Origin: Rhododendron vialii
Taxonomy: Eukaryota > Streptophyta > Magnoliopsida > Ericales > Ericaceae
Length of the DNA stretch: 64,000 nucleotides
Assembly (NCBI RefSeq): GCF_030253575.1
Contig: NC_080557.1
Location: 2,289,001 to 2,353,000 of the forward strand
Direction: 5' to 3'
The notes beneath the pieces are model-generated. The model had not been told where the DNA came from. It ran no database searches and saw nothing but the letters and a program-made list of their open reading frames with translations. The translations under genes and the position numbers were made by a program. Of the stretch, positions 47,560 to 58,026 are shown piece by piece (the stretch's first letter is position 1; every line of letters starts with the position of its first letter).

Positions 47560-48503
47560 GCCCGGTTTGATAAACGGATTAGAGGTTGGAATTGGATTGC
47601 TAAGGTGATGGTATTAGAGTATCCACAATACTATAATCAAAAGTAAAAGGTTTTTAAAGTTAATATTATTGGTACAAAATATTGCTCACAATGCTATAAC
47701 CAAATTTAACGAGCTCCTTAAAAATAATCAAATTTTGAGCTTCGGATAACCAAAACTAGCAGCCTTTGATAATAACCAAATTTAATAGATCCTATATATT
47801 CTCAATTAAATACACCAATCATTATACAAAAATATATCTCTTCCAATTTTCCTCTCTCTTTCTTTTCAAACAATATTTTTGAAAAAAGAATTTTACTAGA
47901 AAATTATTTTCTTCCAAAAAAAAAGTTTCAAAAACTATTTTTTATTTCTAGTAAATACTGTAGTTTTTATTAGTTTCAAAACTATTTTCTACTGTTTACA
48001 ATTTTTCGTTTTTTGTAGTTTGAAAAAATGATATGATAAGTTTTGGTTATCCAATTTTAATAATGTCATTGTAGACATCTACATTGCTAACTCTAGCAAT
48101 CTCTTAAATAAATAATCAAAAGCTGGTGCGACAACTTTTGTTTATCAATTTTTGATTATAGCATTGTGGATACCCTTAGTAATACTTTGTTTGGTTTCCA
48201 AAATTGGTCGGGATGGGTAGTACCATGGGATGAACAATCCGGCCCATAAGGGGTATTAGCAATACCCATTGGGATTTGGTATTCGTAATCCAATCCTAAC
48301 CCCTTCTCATTACCAATTTCTTCTATCAATTCAATCTCATAATCTAATCTCATTTCAAACAAACATGATACTATTAATAATCTCATCATCTAATCTCCTC
48401 CCAAACAAACATACTCATTAACAATCCCTTTTCATTACCAATTTCAATTCTAATCTCATCTCCTTACGAATCTCATCCATCTATCACTGTTATCAAACAG
48501 GAC
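47560..48503. mobile_element. Harbinger (Tourist)-like MITE inserted at the TSS exon 2B donor
   Basis: The ends gcccggtttgataa and, reverse-complemented, gtcctgtttgataa form 14-bp inverted termini with two mismatches. The target triplets are TTG (47557-47559) and TTA (48504-48506). Comparison with copy A, where cttaccttgagtgtc is continuous at 40585-40599, shows that the element separates exon 2B from its GTAAG donor. It is 944 bp including a nested MITE, or about 380 bp without it. Confidence 0.88.
47617..48175. mobile_element. Nested Harbinger-like MITE
   Basis: The ends gagtatccacaatactataa (then tcaaaa) and, reverse-complemented, gggtatccacaatgctataa (then tcaaaa) form about 27-bp inverted termini. 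The target is TTA, at 47614-47616 and 48176-48178. Removing it restores ggtattagtaatac in the outer element. Length is 559 bp. Confidence 0.88.
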
Positions 48504-48564
48504 TTAAGTGTCAATTGCGATTCGTCCGGGGTTTCTACGGTAATTTCAATTACTGTCGGCAAAA
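48504..48564 (-). pseudogene. Orphan TSS exon 2B, donor displaced by a MITE
   Basis: The minus strand encodes [21 protein letters not shown], the same residues as exon 2 at 40589-40650, with an intact tgcag acceptor. Reading past the exon enters the MITE and meets a stop after a few codons. The original donor survives at 47551-47558 but is now 944 bp away. There is no copy of exon 3 beyond it. Confidence 0.92.
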
Positions 48565-48660
48565 CTGCACCCAAAAAACAGAGAGAGTTTTCAGTGAATA
48601 ACTAACAGAGTTTAGTTGTTGATAAAATCCATAATTAAAGAGAAAACTCAAATTCTTATT

Positions 48661-48984
48661 GGGCGCCGCTATTCGCAGCCCTCTATTTACTCCCGTAGCC
48701 CACTAAATTTCGGTAAATGATTGTTGAAAATCATAAATAACATTTCGGTAAATTGCTGTTGAAAACAAGATTATATTTCGGTAACTACATGTCGAAAATA
48801 TGTTCAACTTTCGGTAAACAACTGTCAAACATGCATTTTCGGTAAACATCTGTTGAAAAAAATATTATATTTCGGTAATTGGACGCTGAAAATATATCTC
48901 AATTTCGGTAACTAACTGTCGAGTATAATTGAAAATTTTTAACGGGCTATGGGAGTAAATAGAGGGCTGTGAATAGTAGCGCCC
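48661..48984. mobile_element. MITE with 41-bp terminal inverted repeats and a tandem-module core
   Basis: The left end gggcgccgctattcgcagcc continues through ctctatttactcccgtagcc. The right end reverse-complements to gggcgctactattcacagcc and then ctctatttactcccatagcc, about 41 bp with four mismatches. An 8-bp duplication, ttcttatt, lies at 48653-48660 and 48985-48992, suggesting hAT. The core is about seven modules of about 30-35 bp, each starting tttcggtaa and containing an acNNctgttgaaaa-like second half. Copy A (near 40780) is the empty site. It lies in the intron between exons 1B and 2B. Confidence 0.9.
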
Positions 48985-49265
48985 TTCTTATTTTGAATTG
49001 ATAATATCTCTCCTCCTTAATTAAAGAGCTAAAAGGAAAACCAGATTAAATCCTTAATGGGTTAATTTTTTTAAATCCAAACATTGAAAAATTAAAGAGC
49101 TATAAGTGAATACATTCCTCCAGTCTTCACAAAGAACTTAAGAAATAACGAAAAATTCAAAATTATGTCCTCCATTTTTCCTTCAGTTTCTTGGGAAACA
49201 AACAGAAAAAACACCAGAAAACAGAGTAGGAGTGAACAACAAAATGTAGAGAATTAAGTACTCAC

Positions 49266-49338
49266 CTTTCTCTTCCTTCTTCTTCTTCTCTCCCTTGGCT
49301 TTGTTGTGAGGCTTTGATTTTCCTGTCTTAGGAGCCAT
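49266..49338 (-). pseudogene. Orphan TSS first exon (exon 1B), structurally intact
   Basis: 73 bp on the minus strand from ATG (49336-49338) to a GTGAGTAC donor, encoding [18 protein letters not shown] and a following KKKKEEK. It differs from exon 1A by one residue (Thr for Ser at position 5). It ends in the same phase as exon 1A, so splicing to exon 2A at 40650 would give a full-length TSS frame. It is classed as a duplication remnant because exon 2B is broken, but it may be an alternative first exon. Confidence 0.85.
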
Positions 49339-49568
49339 TAATTGTGCCGCCCAAACTTCTTTTTTATCTGAATTTACGTTATTTCAATCCAATTTGGACG
49401 ACAATAAAAATGCTACTAACTGTACTTATCGTATAAGCCACCCCTTGCTTTTGTAGATTGAATACTATCGAAATTCTTTGATTCTGAGCTAAGAAGATGA
49501 TGGGTATTTCTAAAATCAAAGTCAATTCAAATTCTCAAGAAACAACTCGAAGCAGAGTAGTACCCAAG

Positions 49569-49571
<3 letters not shown>

Positions 49572-49616
<45 letters not shown>

Positions 49617-49960
49617 CGAATCCTGCTTTTACATGGTGGGTGTGTGCGTATATATATATTGTATATACATATAGAGATATTAAGAGGGGAGAATTATGAT
49701 TGAGAGATATCAGATATGGGTAGTTAATGAGAGAGATTTTCTTCTTCTTCTTCTTCGATTTCTTGGACTAGTAGTTTGTTGAGCCTAGCTATTAAATGAT
49801 GATGAAGTGAAGCAGAGAGGTGAGAGGAAATGAAGAGAAATCTATAGGACAGGATAAGGTAACCCAACTCCTTCCTCTTCTCTTTGTACTATACGTCAAA
49901 ACAATCCAAGGCCAGCAATTTGGGGCCTCTCATTTCCCTCCCCCGCTGTTCTAAACAGAT

Positions 49961-50023
<63 letters not shown>

Positions 50024-50181
50024 AGTTCCAGAGCACAATCACGTAGTGCTTTAGACCATTGTAGCACCACACGGTTGTATGTGGCGTTCACAAACGTAGC
50101 CGTAGATCCCTCAAGAATGTTTGTTGTTGAATTATTCCGGAAGACCATGTCACGGTGCTCTGAAAGCACTGAACCAGTTAC

Positions 50182-50221
<40 letters not shown>
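49572..50221. repeat. Microsatellite cluster upstream of exon 1B
   Basis: (GA)n at 49572-49614, (CT)n at 49964-50020 and (CT)n at 50184-50221. The first two correspond to 41354-41380 and 41767-41804 of copy A but are longer. The third has only a short CT-rich counterpart near 41975. The short TTC run at 49741-49755 is the shrunken counterpart of 41521-41555. Confidence 0.9.
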
Positions 50222-50226
<5 letters not shown>

Positions 50227-51594
50227 TTCTTGTTTAATTATATGTGTACAGATGCAGTTTTGTGATTAGAGGGACTAGAAGCAGCCGATGTAAAAAAAAA
50301 AGGTTATCATTTCTAACTTTCTTGAAAGTTTGGCCCATATCAAAAAACTAAAAACGAGAAGCAAATAAGGGTTTTTCTTTGGCTTTTTCTGAACGGCGGA
50401 CTTCACCGGATCATGATTCAACCCGTTAGCTTATGCCACGTTCTTTGTCCGCCATCCGTTAACTACACTTTATTTATTTTTAATAACTTGGATGTCCGGC
50501 CCAGTTACAAGCCCCTCGACTAATCCTACTCTTTGAAAGTATTTGGTTTGTTAGATCTTTTCAACAGGTAAGAACTTACATGTGTACGTCTAATGCATAG
50601 GTTTAAGTTTCTAAATGCGTTTGTGGGTGAATTGAGTGCTCAAAACAAGCAATGGAACCCAAACGTCGACCCCAAGAGCTGTATGTATTGATTGACGGAT
50701 ACATGAAGTATATTAAACGAGCTTAAAATCTCAACTCAGCCCAACCCTAAAAGCCTAAATACTTACTCCGAACCCTAAGAAAAACAGGCTGGATTGGACG
50801 GGTTACCGGCCGGTGTGCACCCCTAATTCGAGAGGAGTCTGTGGGTGCTTTTAAGGGCCAACTTAAAAATGAGTGTTAACTGACTCTATATAGATCAACG
50901 ATTTTGTTTAGATTGAATGAAGAGCCCGTGTAAAATCATTTTTTCTTATGTTTCGTAGTATTACAAATCACTCTCGAGGTTCAATAAACGAACCAAATTG
51001 TTTAAATTTGAGTTTGCGTTCGCTTGTTAAAACTAAGCTCAAATAAGCTATTGTCCGTGTTGTTCGACTTACAATGAAATCGCGTAGTTAGTACAATTAT
51101 ACAGCAGCATAATAGTTATTCCACGCATTACCATCTCTTCCCTTTTCGTCGAAGGTAGGGACAGACCTATTATCATATTATTGCGGCGCCTGCTTGAGTA
51201 TCGCAAATTCAACCAATTGGAAATGGAGAAAGAAATCAGAAATCTTTCACTCATAAAAATCCTAATATCATTACTCCAGATATCTATGAGGTAGGAGGAA
51301 ACACCAAACCAATTCAGGAAATCCTAGACTCTCGTGATCTAAACTCTTTGACACTAGAATGCTGTTTATACCACCAAGCACAGGTTACCAAGGTACATTT
51401 GCAAAACTAATAATTTAACGCACTGTCGCATTCCCAAAATGCCAAAATCTTGCGCAAAATTAGGAAGTATCCTAGTTCCTTTGTCTCGTGACAAGATAAA
51501 AAGAACGGAGTTCCTACAATTTAATGTTGCTTAAACTCTCAAAAGTGTTGTTGAAAAGCAAACCAACCAATTCACAAATGGAATTCCCAAAACG

Positions 51595-54566
51595 CTACTT
51601 TGCCTTCTTCAAAAGGCTGGAAGTTCGGAACTCTGCATCATCTTTGATGAAACTCCACCAAATGTAGGTGAGGGGGATAGTAGTGGCATGCCAAAGAGCA
51701 TGGGCATCCACAAATCCTTCGTATGGAGGGAAATCATAGATCTCTAGGAGCATTGCGAGGCCGCCTCCCAAAACCACCACCCATAACTTCAACCTAGAAG
51801 GATGGCGATTGACGCCGGCCCAAACTGCCCAAATGAGAAGTTGAGCAACAGCCATGACAACACAAACTTTCATGTTCCACCCTGTAAAATCATTTCAAGA
51901 ATTCACGCCATTAGAACAAGCACCAAGCATATCTTCAGGCCATTAGAAAAGAAAGCAAGACACATGTACAACTCTGAAACTAAATTCTGGATACGAGTAT
52001 CATTCAAATGAAATTCAATGACGATAGCTAAGAGGATAAAGGAAGTTTGTGCAACTTGGAGTAGATGGATAAGAGGAATATACCATAGTCAAGTTGATAA
52101 TTGTTGAGGTATAAGATATGCGTCGTTACAAAAGCAATCAGCGGAGCAGAAACCATGACTTGGGCGGCCTCTTTTGTCACGGAGAAACTTCTTATAATAG
52201 CCAGTATGAGGGAGTAACCGAGTAATGCCACCGCAGATGAGTAGTCTAGCTTTTCTGTCACATCAACATCCCTGCAGTTCACAAGGTCCTGTGGATAAGT
52301 AATTACTAATCGAAATATACATAATATAAATATACAAAAGGTACAACAACTATTGCTGCTGCTGTGCAGTGCTTCAAGACCAAATCAAACACATTAAGTC
52401 GACAAACATAAATTTATAAGGCTCGATAGTGCTATAAGCAAGTACTATCCCGATGTTTCTTCTTCTCTTATTCTTTTTCCCAAGCCAGATGTATTCAGCT
52501 ATGTTATCTGACTTCCAACTTTAGCCCCATCCGGCACATACTGACAGGTTAGAGAGTGTGAAACGATACAACCACAGCCAACAGAAAAACACCAATCTCT
52601 CTTTCTAGTTATACGAGTATTCACCTTTGTTTTCTCATTATCCAAGGTAGTTTGTCGAAAGTGAGGAAGGGGAAGTCTTGACAGATTCCCAGGTAATGTC
52701 TATTGTCTACTAATAGAGTAATAGTTATCCATTGTGTAGGGCAACATGCTAGTCGTACCTCTTGTCAGAGGTTATAAGGGTTAAGCAGAGAAAAGATGTA
52801 AGAAACTGTAACCTTGCCTCTCCATGTAATCTATCAAATTACACATCTACCAGGGAGCAGAAAATTGGCAAGAAAAAAGATTACCGACTGTGGAAAACAG
52901 CACTCCAAAACCATGAGTTCATTGATAGGAGGCCATAGATATTCCAGAAGAAGGCATAGTCATAGTACGGCTTCTTATCTTCTTTAAGGGGCAGCTTGTA
53001 GTTCAGAAGGATGAAAAATGATACCCAACCATGGAAATGCATTGCGAGGTTGAGGGCTGAGAGAGCTACGGAAACTGGCTCCTGAGTAATTGCAAAACAT
53101 TACTCTAGTTGCTTAATCGAAATGTCTAAACTGACAAACTTTTTCAACAAATTTCCACAGAAAAAGGTGATGGCAAGGTATAAAGCAGATAAAGGTGATG
53201 GCAAGGAATAAAGCTTGTAAAATAGCGAACCTGTATCCCATAAACACGCACAAAGGGCCATTTACCATGATACTTCACAGGCCCATGACCAAGTGCTGCC
53301 TTTTCTTTCTCTCTGTCCACCATGCAATGGTAACGGCAATCACTTTGGCAATCCCAATGTTTCCACTGCAAATAAAGAGGTTCTTGCATGTACCAAGGAC
53401 CGTCTAGTGAGGCACCATCTGAAGGGACTTTGCAGTTTGCAAAGCATCTTTCCCCCACACATCCAGTCTTTTCACATTGTTCTGTACAAACCCTAAAATA
53501 CAACAAATCCCACAAAATCACTTTGTCTAAATCCAGCAACTCCTATCAAGGCAATTGTTCAAGAAGTGAATAAAGAAAAGAGCTCAGACAAAAACTGAAA
53601 AATAATTAGGCCAAAATTCAAGTGTTAATTGTCGACCCTCACTGCATAAGGGAGTAGTGCTATAGAAAAATCTGCAGCAGATAAATCCTGAAATGAGTCA
53701 AAATGTAGGGTCCAGGCTGCAAGTATGAAGTGTAAAATTCCAGTGAAATGTCAGGTACTAATTGTTTTGTAACCAGTTCGGCAGTTCTCGTTATTTACGA
53801 GTCAACTCATAGGTAATAACTGGGAAATCCAAAGTAATACGTCAGTCTTCAGGTCTTCCGATTTTACAAATTGATGTAACTATTGACCAGTCCAACCGAC
53901 CAAATCTTTCAAGTTATGTATTTTGGGCCCTTTCCCACAAACCAAACTAATAGTGAACCCATAGACAATATCTTGGAATTAGTACAGGACGAGTAATTCA
54001 AACTGGAATTACCAATACAACAGACCGTCCATATTCAATAACCACGTTACATGGATAGGTTGTCCAACTGATATCTCTCCACCAATTGTTGCAGCCAAAA
54101 ACTACAATTGTGGTCCCTTTGGGATTTGGAATCTGATTCCAAGCTCTATCCCGTGAATAAAATGGGTCTTTTTAGAATCAAGTCATTCAGCTATTAAATA
54201 GGCCTAATCTAAAGCGAACAACTCGACTAACATTGGTTCTTAAACCATTAAAGAGCACAAATGCAGGACCTATCACTATTGCACCACTTAAATTCCAGAG
54301 TTTTGAGGTATCTTATGGGCACGGTTATATGCACAATAAGACCCCTGGTAAGCGTGGGGGACAGGAGAGAGAAATATAAACTTCTAGCACAATATGATCC
54401 CAACCGCAACAAGAAAGATGCCTGCACTGCCACTGTACCAAGTGACAACATTAAGAAGGAAGAAGGATTACCTGTAAATTGGATCAAAATCGCCAGCACT
54501 AGCATCAAATGCTCCAACAAGAAGTGAAAGCGCCACAAAGAAAGCAATCCAATAACGATCTATCAT
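51595..54566 (-). CDS. PGAP3: PGAP3/Per1-like GPI-anchor remodelling protein, 5 coding exons, 342 aa
   Basis: Exons 54472-54566, 53231-53492, 52885-53081, 52084-52271 and 51595-51881; all junctions are GT-AG and in phase (1029 nt). The start MIDRYWIAFFVALSLLVGAF is a signal peptide. A Cys-rich luminal region follows (CTEQCEKTGCVGERCFANC, WDCQSDCRYHC), then about seven membrane helices with the conserved family residues in NSWFWSAVFHSRDVDVTEKL and DAHALWHA, ending LLKKAK. Family members belong to the CREST superfamily and are GPI-specific phospholipase A2-type enzymes acting on GPI-anchored proteins in the ER (yeast Per1) or Golgi (animal PGAP3). A plant role by analogy is inferred. The last exon lies in duplication copy B. 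An AG directly before the ATG suggests a 5' UTR intron, with the leader exon perhaps near 56500-56700. Confidence 0.93.
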
Positions 54567-56611
54567 CTGATAGGAAGATCGATAAGAAAATATAAAATAG
54601 GAAAGCATGAGTGATGCAATTTAAAAATATGGAGAAAGAAGTTTAGTTTCACGGCATGAGACTTGCCTAGCATCTGCTGAATCAGGGCTAACAACCTATC
54701 TTTTTTCCCAATACTTTGCAGAGATAATTCTTCAATTGAGAAAAAAAAAAAAAAAAAACTCTACCAATCCAAGGAGAGGAATTCAATTCAAAATTAATAA
54801 GAAGTCATGATGACTGTTCTTAGCCATGTGATTAGCAGACGATGGAATCTTAGTCACATGCACAGAAAAAAACAAACACTGTATTTGATTAGTCATAAAG
54901 GAGCTCAAACCCCATTACAATATATAGTATGTTCAAACATAACTTGCCAAGACAAATATGTTCAATTTAAAGAGTACCAAAGACAAAAAGAGGAAGATTT
55001 TCACATATATTACTGGAAGACAAGGATTTTGAACAAAGGATTTTAATAATGCTGCCATAATTTGTAAAGAAGATGAAGCGCAGTATGCTCCACAATCAAG
55101 TAAATTTATGGTGGAAAGTGAAACTCTAAATTTTTTGAAAACATAGAAAGTACCCTTTATCATCCTATAATGCAATAAGTTCCTAAAACTAGAGTCCAAA
55201 CTAAAATAAGGCTGAATTTGACTTCAAAATAAGGCTGAAAAGGGTTTATAACATGCTATGGAGCAACATATTGCTGAAAGTAAAATAGCCTTGCATTCAC
55301 ATATCATACCCCATTCTCCGGATACAAGATAAGCTATTAACAACCCTTTTTCCAGATGCTTCCACTAGCTATAGGTAGAAGGTGTCCACCCTTGACCCTA
55401 GTCCCTCTGCAATTTCGCGTAGACAGAGCCTTCTACAGATTTCCGTGTCTGACAACTCCTAATCAATCCTGGTAATCTCACTTGCTGAGCATGTGAACCT
55501 AAATAAAATCTCAAACTAGTCTAGCTAAAACTAGCCTATTAAATGGACTGCTGCCCATGAAACTGAACCTCAAATCTAACCCTACCCATTTCTCAATAAG
55601 TGCAAGCACTCTATGCCAAAATCTTCCAAAAACTAAAGCCCGTCTCTTATTCACTGCCTACAACCAAATCCTCCAAATCTACTGTTCGTGCCTTACCCAG
55701 TTCACATCTGCCAACACTCTAAAGTTGTGGTATGCTCTATCTACGCTTCGGTTTAATCTTTAGCCAGAATCAGCTCTCAAAAGTCAAAACCCTGCTCCTT
55801 CCCAAGTCTCACCAAAAACCTTAGCAATTTCCTTAGCGTAACATTATTAGCAAAACAAGTCAATTCATAACTTCATCCGAACTTCAGCACTACTATCTGC
55901 TAAATTCTCTCTTCCTCTATGGTGACGACTCTATTTCTTACGCACCTAATACAAGATAGTGCGTCTTTCAATTGTCATGATAGTGAAACAAAATGGCTCT
56001 TACCAAGGATTATGTGAAAGAATGACACTTCCCTAAATTTGCAGGGCTCGGGCTCTAACTTTAACGTTGAGGATTATAAGCAGACAAACTACAATAAAGC
56101 TCTCAACTCTCCAGGCTGCATTTGAAATTAAAAATGCCCGCTTTGAAGTACATGAGTATTGGATTGTTAATTACAAGCGATTGAACTGGCAAAACAACTG
56201 CAGATAAGAATGAGGTTGGTTGTATATAAGGGCTTTTGTACTAATCTATGAATGTCTGCAAATATATGACAAGAAAACCGAAAAGACAACAGATCCAGCA
56301 AGCATTAAAGATTTGATTTACTCAGATTACTACAGTTATCGATAAATCAAGTGGGTTTATCAACATGAAACCAGATACTCTGTGCATCACTACAATTTAT
56401 ACAGTAGAAAATTACCCAAAAAAAAATTTATACAGTAGAAATCTACAAAAGCGATTGATGAAAAACATGTGTTATCGATAATTATGTGAATGTTGAAATA
56501 GATCAAGCGTGAAGGAGGGCATACGATGCAAAGGAGCTTGTCTTCGGAGATAGAGTGGAGAGATGTCAAGTTGAAGAATCAACACCTGCAGTGAGCGATC
56601 GAAGACTCGAC

Positions 56612-56655
<44 letters not shown>

Positions 56656-57094
56656 CCCAAACCACACGGATTGCAGTCGAAGACTAGGCAGGTTTTTTGC
56701 TGATTTAAGAGGTGGGCCCCACGATCGGGGCTGAGTTCGGGAATTTTGGCACATCGCTTGTTTTTTGTTTTTTTTTTTGTGAATATTCAAAAAAATTCAC
56801 ATTTTTTGGTTTCGAAAATGCTAAAATTATGGTCCAAATTTAAATATTTTTTGAATAAAGTAAAAAATCAGCCGAAAAAACAAAGTTTTATTGGCTTTAT
56901 CAAAAGAATTGAGTTTGGATCACAATTTTATATTTTTTCGATTCCTCTCGTTGAAATAAACCCATAATTCATAAAAATTTGACCCGAAATTAACAAATAC
57001 GATAAAAAATTGAATAATGACAAAAAAAAATCCAAATGAAATATTTAGTCAAAGAATTGTTTAAAGAAAATTCAAAACTTGTAAAACTGCACTT

Positions 57095-57144
<50 letters not shown>

Positions 57145-58026
57145 ACTCTTCTAAATAAGCTAAAAAAAATCCAAAAAAAAAAAAAACACACACACAAACA
57201 CAAACTTCAATGCCTTCTACAATTTTTAAACACTTTAAGACACTTATATACAATGTTTTCGTACATTCCAATACACTTTTAAAATCTTAAAGATGACAGA
57301 CCACTTAATTGTTTTTAGCATTTTCTAAATGAGAACCTAAAAGGAATACATTTTTGTGGGAAAAAAGATCAATTTTTTTCCGCAAGTTACTAGATATAAA
57401 TGAGTTGGGTGTTTCTACTAAACTATAGGGGCTAAACGGATTCAAATTCACGTTTTTCACAGATTTTTAGGTAGTTCATTCTTTTCACATACATCAACTA
57501 AAAATATCATTTAACGAAAACAATTTGACTATTGTTGTAAACCTGAAGCAAAAAAATATAGGAAAAATGCACCCGTAGAAATTCTTTTAATAAAAGTTCA
57601 TTATTATTAAATTCTCGTTTTGTGAACCAGACAATCTTTTAGGAGTAAGACAAAAGGGCGTAATTGCAAAAAAAATTTATGTGGAAAATCTTACTAATCA
57701 CATATTCGTATATCGTACGGGATCTAACACCCATCAAGATAGATATGCGGATGTGTTTAATGTGGATTATATTTCACCCAGAAATTGTGCCATAAGGACA
57801 AAAACAAGAAATTTTTTTGGAACGTAGCCTAATTTATGATAGTTTAAGCTTCATTTTAAATAACTCTAAGAAAAAGGCTTCATTTTGAATTCATTATTTG
57901 GCTTAAATTTCTCAAAACAAATACGACGAAAATCCACGAATAAACACCAAATTATGTGGGATTGCAACAAATTATGTTGCAGTAGAGCTAGCCAATGTTG
58001 TACATGGTACCAAGTTTCAACTGATC
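54567..58026. other. PGAP3 upstream region; no coding gene seen
   Basis: About 3.5 kb. The likely PGAP3 5' UTR intron and leader occupy part of it. An (AG)n tract at 56613-56646 (CT-rich in the transcript) may lie in that leader. (CT)n occurs at 57099-57142. The rest is AT-rich, with many small frames but no recognisable protein or tRNA. 56740-57060 is full of poly-T/A runs. Confidence 0.55.

Larger units (their letters stand above)
44655..51962. repeat. Segmental tandem duplication, copy B (PGAP3-proximal)
   Basis: Collinear with copy A (39111-43704) but expanded by four to five insertions. It begins with the former TSS intron 2 segment, carries orphan TSS exons 2B (48504-48564) and 1B (49266-49338), then the promoter-like region, and ends in the functional PGAP3 last exon and the start of its preceding intron. 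Confidence 0.9.

Noticed and set aside
48504..49338. A second TSS gene
   Set aside because: Only exons 1 and 2 are present, exon 2 has lost its adjacent donor, and exons 3-23 are not duplicated. Kept as orphan exons.
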